In this document: positions 60,468-64,000 of the stretch, one piece after another
How positions within the stretch are numbered: the first letter of the stretch is position 1
Layout of the letters: each line of letters begins with the position of its first letter
From: an uncultured Pelagibacteraceae bacterium
GTDB taxonomy: Bacteria > Pseudomonadota > Alphaproteobacteria > Pelagibacterales > AG-422-B15
Assembly (NCBI GenBank): GCA_902527075.1
Contig: CABZNM010000001.1
Span: forward strand, 1 to 64,000
Reading direction: 5' to 3'
Length of the DNA: 64,000 nucleotides
Position numbers and translations under genes: made by a program
Notes under the pieces: model-generated
What the model was told of the DNA's origin: nothing
Databases searched by the model: none
What the model saw: only the letters and a program-made list of their open reading frames with translations

Positions 60468-61370
60468 ATGAAAAATATTCACATCGTTTCTGGTGGGGAC
60501 ACAAAATATTTTAATCTTTTGAAGGAATTATTAGAGTCGATATATAAGTTAAAAATTGATAAAAAAGCAAAAATCTCAATTCTAGATGGTGGATTAAAAA
60601 AAAAAGAAATTGATTATTTTAGATCAAAAAAAATCAAAGTTATTGATCCTGGCTGGCCAAGTAAGCTTGCTAAATTAAGGGCGAGTAATAAAAATTATCT
60701 TAAAGTAGAATTAGCAAAAGTACACTTAGATAGAATATTTAGTGAAGCAGAATATATTATTTGGGTTGATGCGGATGCATGGTTTCAAACAACTGAAGCT
60801 CTTAATATTATTAAGTCTGTTCTTGAGAAAAAAAAGTTAGCAATAGTATCTCAAACCTCAAGGTTTATTGCAAATTATATGATAGTAAAAAAATTTCTTG
60901 GGTCACTTTTTTTTATAAAAAATTTACTTTATAAAAACGCCAAAAGAGCAAATTTATCAAAGGATCTAATAGAAGAAATGATTTCAAAACCTACTCTAAA
61001 TGCTGGTATATTCGGTTTACCAAAAAGAGCACCCCATTGGAATAGACTAAGATTATGGCAGGACAAATTACTTAAGACAACTCGTGCTAGGGTTTTTACA
61101 ATTACACAATTATCACTTGCAGTAATTAGCTATTATGAAAATTTACCTTACGAAGCTATACCAGAAAGGTGCAATTATATGGGGCCTTACAGATGGTCAA
61201 GGAAATTAAAAAAATTCGTAGAGTATTATGCACCGTATGAACCAATTAGCATAATTCATATGGTTGCTCGAGATGAAATGCGAACAAATAAGTTTTTTAA
61301 AACTCCTATGCTTGATGAAAATGATCACAAAATAAAAAAATCACTTCGTTATAATGCTCAGTATAAATAA
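60468..61370 (+). CDS. GT-A fold glycosyltransferase, family uncertain
   Basis: A 300-residue protein with the nucleotide-sugar DxD motif in YIIWVDADAWFQ near residue 101, after a helical region rich in Lys. NAGIFGLPKRAPHWNRLR and the C-terminal ISIIHMV resemble family 8-type glycosyltransferases that retain the anomeric configuration, but I cannot fix the family. No other sugar-transfer, lipopolysaccharide or capsule genes are next to it. It has its own 59-base upstream spacer and ends three bases from the convergent oxidoreductase. Confidence 0.65.
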   Translation: MKNIHIVSGGDTKYFNLLKELLESIYKLKIDKKAKISILDGGLKKKEIDYFRSKKIKVIDPGWPSKLAKLRASNKNYLKVELAKVHLDRIFSEAEYIIWVDADAWFQTTEALNIIKSVLEKKKLAIVSQTSRFIANYMIVKKFLGSLFFIKNLLYKNAKRANLSKDLIEEMISKPTLNAGIFGLPKRAPHWNRLRLWQDKLLKTTRARVFTITQLSLAVISYYENLPYEAIPERCNYMGPYRWSRKLKKFVEYYAPYEPISIIHMVARDEMRTNKFFKTPMLDENDHKIKKSLRYNAQYK

Positions 61371-61373
61371 TAT

Positions 61374-62375
61374 CTAAAAATCACTTATTTGAATAATTAA
61401 CTTTCCTTGGTTTTCACCATTAAATAACTTTTTGATAGCATCATTAGCATTTTCTAAACCAAAAACTATATCGTTTTTATATTTTAACTTACCTTCTCTA
61501 ACCCAATTACTTAAATCTTGGTATGCCTCTAAATATCTTTTTATATAATCAAAAACGATAAAGCCTTTCAAATTTATTCTTTTTACAAGAAGATTACCCC
61601 ACGCTGGACCTGGAGCAACAGACTCAGCGTTGTAAACTGAAATAAGTCCACATAAACTAATTCGAGATCCTATATTCATTCTTGATAAAACAGCATCTGT
61701 GATTGGTCCACCAACATTTTCAAAATAGATATCAATTCCTTTCGGACATAATTCTTTTAGTTTATCCCTTAAATTATCAGTTTTATAATTAATGGATCCA
61801 TCAATACCAAGACCATTCACAAGCCAATCACATTTTTCTTGTGATCCTGCAATACCTATAACCCTACAACCTTTTATTTTACCGATTTGACTAACAATTG
61901 AACCTACAGCTCCAGCTGCTGCTGAGACTACAAGAGTTTCACCTTCTTGAGGCTTAGTTATATCTAAAAGACCAAAATATGCTGTCATTCCTGTCATTCC
62001 AAAAATGCTCATAAAGCTATCAAGTGGAAATCCTGTATCTAATGGAATTTTTCTTACACCTCTACCGTTACTAACACAGAATTGTTGCCAGCCTCCCATT
62101 GCATTAACTACATCTCCTTTTTGAAAATCATTATTGTTTGTCTCTTCAACAACCCCAATTGTACCACCTCGCATTATATCTCCAATTTTCATTGCATCGA
62201 CATAAGATTTTTGACCACTCATCCAACCGCGATTGGCAGGATCGAGTGAGAGATAAATATTTTTAATTAAAATTTCACCTTCATTCATGGTTGGGATTTC
62301 TGACTCTTGATAAACCAAGTCACCTTCTTTAATTTCTCCAACCGGAAAATGACTTAATATCCATTGTTTATTCAC
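61374..62375 (-). CDS. NADP-dependent MDR oxidoreductase (CurA/prostaglandin reductase-like)
   Basis: A 333-residue zinc-independent medium-chain reductase. The N-terminal catalytic domain includes LSLDPANRGWMSGQKSY, and the cofactor domain has TLVVSAAAGAVGSIVSQIGK with GCRVIGIAGSQEKC and IDIYFENVGG. This pattern belongs to the leukotriene B4 12-hydroxydehydrogenase/CurA/YncB group, which reduces alpha,beta-unsaturated ketones and aldehydes with NADPH. It follows the thioesterase gene by two bases. Confidence 0.88.
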   Translation of the reverse strand: MNKQWILSHFPVGEIKEGDLVYQESEIPTMNEGEILIKNIYLSLDPANRGWMSGQKSYVDAMKIGDIMRGGTIGVVEETNNNDFQKGDVVNAMGGWQQFCVSNGRGVRKIPLDTGFPLDSFMSIFGMTGMTAYFGLLDITKPQEGETLVVSAAAGAVGSIVSQIGKIKGCRVIGIAGSQEKCDWLVNGLGIDGSINYKTDNLRDKLKELCPKGIDIYFENVGGPITDAVLSRMNIGSRISLCGLISVYNAESVAPGPAWGNLLVKRINLKGFIVFDYIKRYLEAYQDLSNWVREGKLKYKNDIVFGLENANDAIKKLFNGENQGKLIIQISDF

Positions 62376-62377
62376 GA

Positions 62378-62827
62378 TTAATCCCCACTCAGTTTTTTTA
62401 AATTAATTTTTGGCATGTCTACAGATACACAAGTTGAAGTTGAAGTAACAACTGTTCTATCGTTTTGTTTTAATTTACTTTCTAAAAAGACAATATTTTT
62501 TCCAGATTTTATTACTTTACCGTACCCTATAACCTTACCAGGTTTTGTAGGGTACAAAAAATTGGTTTTGAGTTCTATAGTCGGTGGTCTCTTTTTAAAG
62601 TGATTTTGAAAGATGAATGCAAGAGCAGATGCGTCATCGGCCATGCCACTTACAATGCCCCCTTGAACATCTCCTGTGGGATTACAAAAGTTTTCTGTAA
62701 TATTAAATTCCATCTTAATAGTACCTTTTTTTGTATCAACCTCTAAAACGGTCATATTAAATATGTCAAAAATTTTATTTTTGTTGTAAAGCTCAACTAA
62801 TTCTTTGTCAGAAATATTTTCATACAT
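62378..62827 (-). CDS. PaaI-type hot-dog thioesterase
   Basis: A 149-residue hot-dog-fold protein. NPTGDVQGGIVSGMADDASALAF carries the catalytic Asp region of the PaaI/4HBT thioesterase family, followed by TIELKTNFLYPTKPGKV. It probably hydrolyses an acyl-CoA; the substrate is unknown. It lies six bases after hinT and two before the oxidoreductase gene, so the pair may act in one short pathway. Confidence 0.83.
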   Translation of the reverse strand: MYENISDKELVELYNKNKIFDIFNMTVLEVDTKKGTIKMEFNITENFCNPTGDVQGGIVSGMADDASALAFIFQNHFKKRPPTIELKTNFLYPTKPGKVIGYGKVIKSGKNIVFLESKLKQNDRTVVTSTSTCVSVDMPKINLKKLSGD

Positions 62828-62833
62828 ATGTTA

Positions 62834-63220
62834 TCAGCTTTTTGATTTAGTGGGATATACCATTGGACCTAACGGCCTGCCAGCAAGTAAATGGAAGTGA
62901 AGATGAGGAACTTCTTGATGGGCATCATCACCAGCATTTGCAATCAATCTGTATCCATTTCCTCCAGAGTCTTCACTGATACCTAATTTATCAGCAACCA
63001 TTGATATTGCTCGATTAAATCCGACTACTTCCTTATCGGTCGCATTTTTACTGAAGTCATTAATGTCTACATACGCACCTTTTGGTATTATCAATGCATG
63101 CGATGGCGCCTGCGGTCTTATATCTTTGAACGCCAAAACATATTCATCTTCGTATATTTTATCACTAGGAATCTCACCTCGTAAAATTTTAGCAAAAATA
63201 TTTTCATTATCGTAACTCAT
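62834..63220 (-). CDS. hinT: HIT-family nucleotide hydrolase (HinT-like)
   Basis: A 128-residue protein with the His triad HLHFHLLAGRPLGPMVYP and the N-terminal NIFAKILRGEIPSDKIYEDE, the standard HinT layout. It hydrolyses AMP-linked phosphoramidates. The start overlaps the last base of hisE; hisE-hinT adjacency is common in alphaproteobacteria. Confidence 0.93.
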   Translation of the reverse strand: MSYDNENIFAKILRGEIPSDKIYEDEYVLAFKDIRPQAPSHALIIPKGAYVDINDFSKNATDKEVVGFNRAISMVADKLGISEDSGGNGYRLIANAGDDAHQEVPHLHFHLLAGRPLGPMVYPTKSKS

Positions 63221-63528
63221 TAATTTCTTAAACCTGTCTTTCCTTCTCTTCGTTTTAATTCTTCATACACTTGATCTGGATTAATATCAAATTTCTTTAA
63301 AAGCACTAATAAGTGATATATTAAATCAGCAGATTCGTAAATTATTTGACTTACATCATCTTGTTTTGCTGCCTCAACTGTCTCGAGAGCTTCCTCCTTT
63401 AATTTACTGATACACTTTTCTTTTCCTTCTGATATTAAAGATGCAGTGTAAGATTTTGTAGGATCATCTTTAGATCTTGCCTCAATAGTTTTAAAAAGTC
63501 TGGTTAGGACTGTTAATTTTTCACTCAT
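63220..63528 (-). CDS. hisE: Phosphoribosyl-ATP pyrophosphatase HisE
   Basis: An all-helical MazG-type enzyme for the second step of histidine synthesis. Motifs: LTRLFKTIEARSKDDPTKSYTASL and KLKEEALETVEAAKQDD with metal-binding Glu, and YESADLIYHLLVLL with Asp. I start it at ATG 63528 (MSEKLTVL, 102 residues) rather than 63552, which would overlap the upstream gene by 32 bases. From 63528 the overlap is eight bases (ATGAGTGA), suggesting coupled translation. Confidence 0.95.
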   Translation of the reverse strand: MSEKLTVLTRLFKTIEARSKDDPTKSYTASLISEGKEKCISKLKEEALETVEAAKQDDVSQIIYESADLIYHLLVLLKKFDINPDQVYEELKRREGKTGLRN

Positions 63529-63814
63529 CTTCGTAACCTTCAGCAATGGCAAAGAGTCTGTCTTTATTTTCCCCTAAAATTTTTTTTGCACTTTGATACT
63601 CATCACTTTCATAAGCTTTCTGAGCATCTTCGAATGATGGAAACTGAACTACTACATTCCTATCAAAATCCTTACCTTCTTTTGTAATTGCTGCGCCACC
63701 TCTAACAAGAAACTGCCCATTGTACTTTTTCACAGCTGCAGATGCATAAGATTTGTATAGATTTTGCTTTTCAGGATCTAGCACATTTACTTTTACGATC
63801 CAATATCCATTCAT
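63521..63814 (-). CDS. DUF1330 dimeric alpha-beta barrel protein
   Basis: A 97-residue protein starting MNGYWIVKVNVLDPEKQNLY with FLVRGGAAITKEGKDFDRNVVVQFPSFEDAQ, split here, which are the hallmarks of DUF1330. These small ferredoxin-like-fold proteins have no agreed function. It is inserted between hisF (two bases upstream) and hisE (overlapping eight bases), so it is expressed as part of the histidine block. Confidence 0.88.
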   Translation of the reverse strand: MNGYWIVKVNVLDPEKQNLYKSYASAAVKKYNGQFLVRGGAAITKEGKDFDRNVVVQFPSFEDAQKAYESDEYQSAKKILGENKDRLFAIAEGYEDE

Positions 63815-63816
63815 GT

Positions 63817-64000
63817 TTAAATCCTAACGCTTATATTTTGTTCAGCAAGAAATCTTTTAACTTCCGATATACTAAAATCACCAAAATGGAATATAGATGC
63901 TGCAAGTAAAGCACTTGCTCCTCCTTTAGTTATACCGTCATGTAAGTGTTGGAGTGTGCCAACGCCTCCTGAAGCTATCACTGGAATATTTATTTTAGAT
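63817..64000 (-). CDS. hisF: Imidazole glycerol phosphate synthase subunit HisF (C-terminal part)
   Basis: The frame is open to the window edge, so only about the last 60 residues are present. They include [19 protein letters not shown], the phosphate-binding loop of the last barrel strands, then [19 protein letters not shown] and the closing [14 protein letters not shown]. HisF is the cyclase of the HisFH enzyme in histidine synthesis. The stop is two bases before the DUF1330 start. Confidence 0.93.
   Translation of the reverse strand, partial: SKINIPVIASGGVGTLQHLHDGITKGGASALLAASIFHFGDFSISEVKRFLAEQNISVRI

Overview
The window is a gene-dense, AT-rich piece of a bacterial chromosome with almost no spacer DNA. 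Gene content and order point to an alphaproteobacterium with a streamlined, probably marine, free-living genome. The evidence is a RegB/RegA redox pair, dnaA next to rpsT-mutM-ubiE-ubiB-coaBC-dut, dnaA-dnaN-recF-gyrB in a row, fabA-fabB-fabI, and tsaB-fur-plsC-miaB-phoH-ybeY-corC-lnt-metK-trmB leading into nusA-infB-rbfA-truB-rpsO-pnp. It also has dnaK-dnaJ-dapB-nth and a MaeB malic enzyme. I cannot place it to genus. I see no rRNA, tRNA, CRISPR array, insertion sequence, prophage or plasmid gene.

Layout. 1-6.6 kb: the end of an ABC exporter ATPase, a large MMPL/RND exporter divergent from a diiron ferritin-like protein across a TetR-type palindrome, then RegA and RegB. 6.6-14.9 kb: a YgjP-type metallopeptidase, gyrB-recF-dnaN-dnaA, rpsT and mutM. 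14.9-18.9 kb: ubiE, ubiB, coaBC and dut. 18.9-22.1 kb: two small proteins, then fabA-fabB-fabI; the space between them holds an Irr-type palindrome and a Fur-type box in front of the 67-residue small gene. 22.1-40.1 kb: one long leftward block, a ten-gene tsaB-to-trmB operon followed by nusA-to-purF, separated by a promoter and an intrinsic-terminator-like hairpin just before nusA.

40.1-50.7 kb: envelope genes (polysaccharide deacetylase, Bax-like glucosaminidase, MurJ flippase, BON lipoprotein) mixed with Nfu, Usp, trpS, maeB, gshB and rsmI. 50.7-60.4 kb: an LpoA-like lipoprotein, rdgB-rph, grpE-dnaK-dnaJ-dapB-nth, an SDR protein and a PfkB sugar/nucleoside kinase. 60.4-64 kb: an orphan glycosyltransferase and a leftward block of hisF (cut by the window edge), DUF1330, hisE, hinT, a PaaI thioesterase and an MDR oxidoreductase.

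Most of the window is conserved housekeeping, and I do not see a clear new defence or biosynthetic system. The signals most worth attention are regulatory: the paired Irr-like and Fur-like sites at an uncharacterised small gene (19.4 kb), the hairpin in the nusA leader (31.2 kb), and the palindrome between the exporter and the diiron protein (3.47 kb). Several accessory genes usual at these loci (rimP, ylxR, rimI, hrcA, yraN and probably irr) are not where they are normally found, which fits genome reduction.
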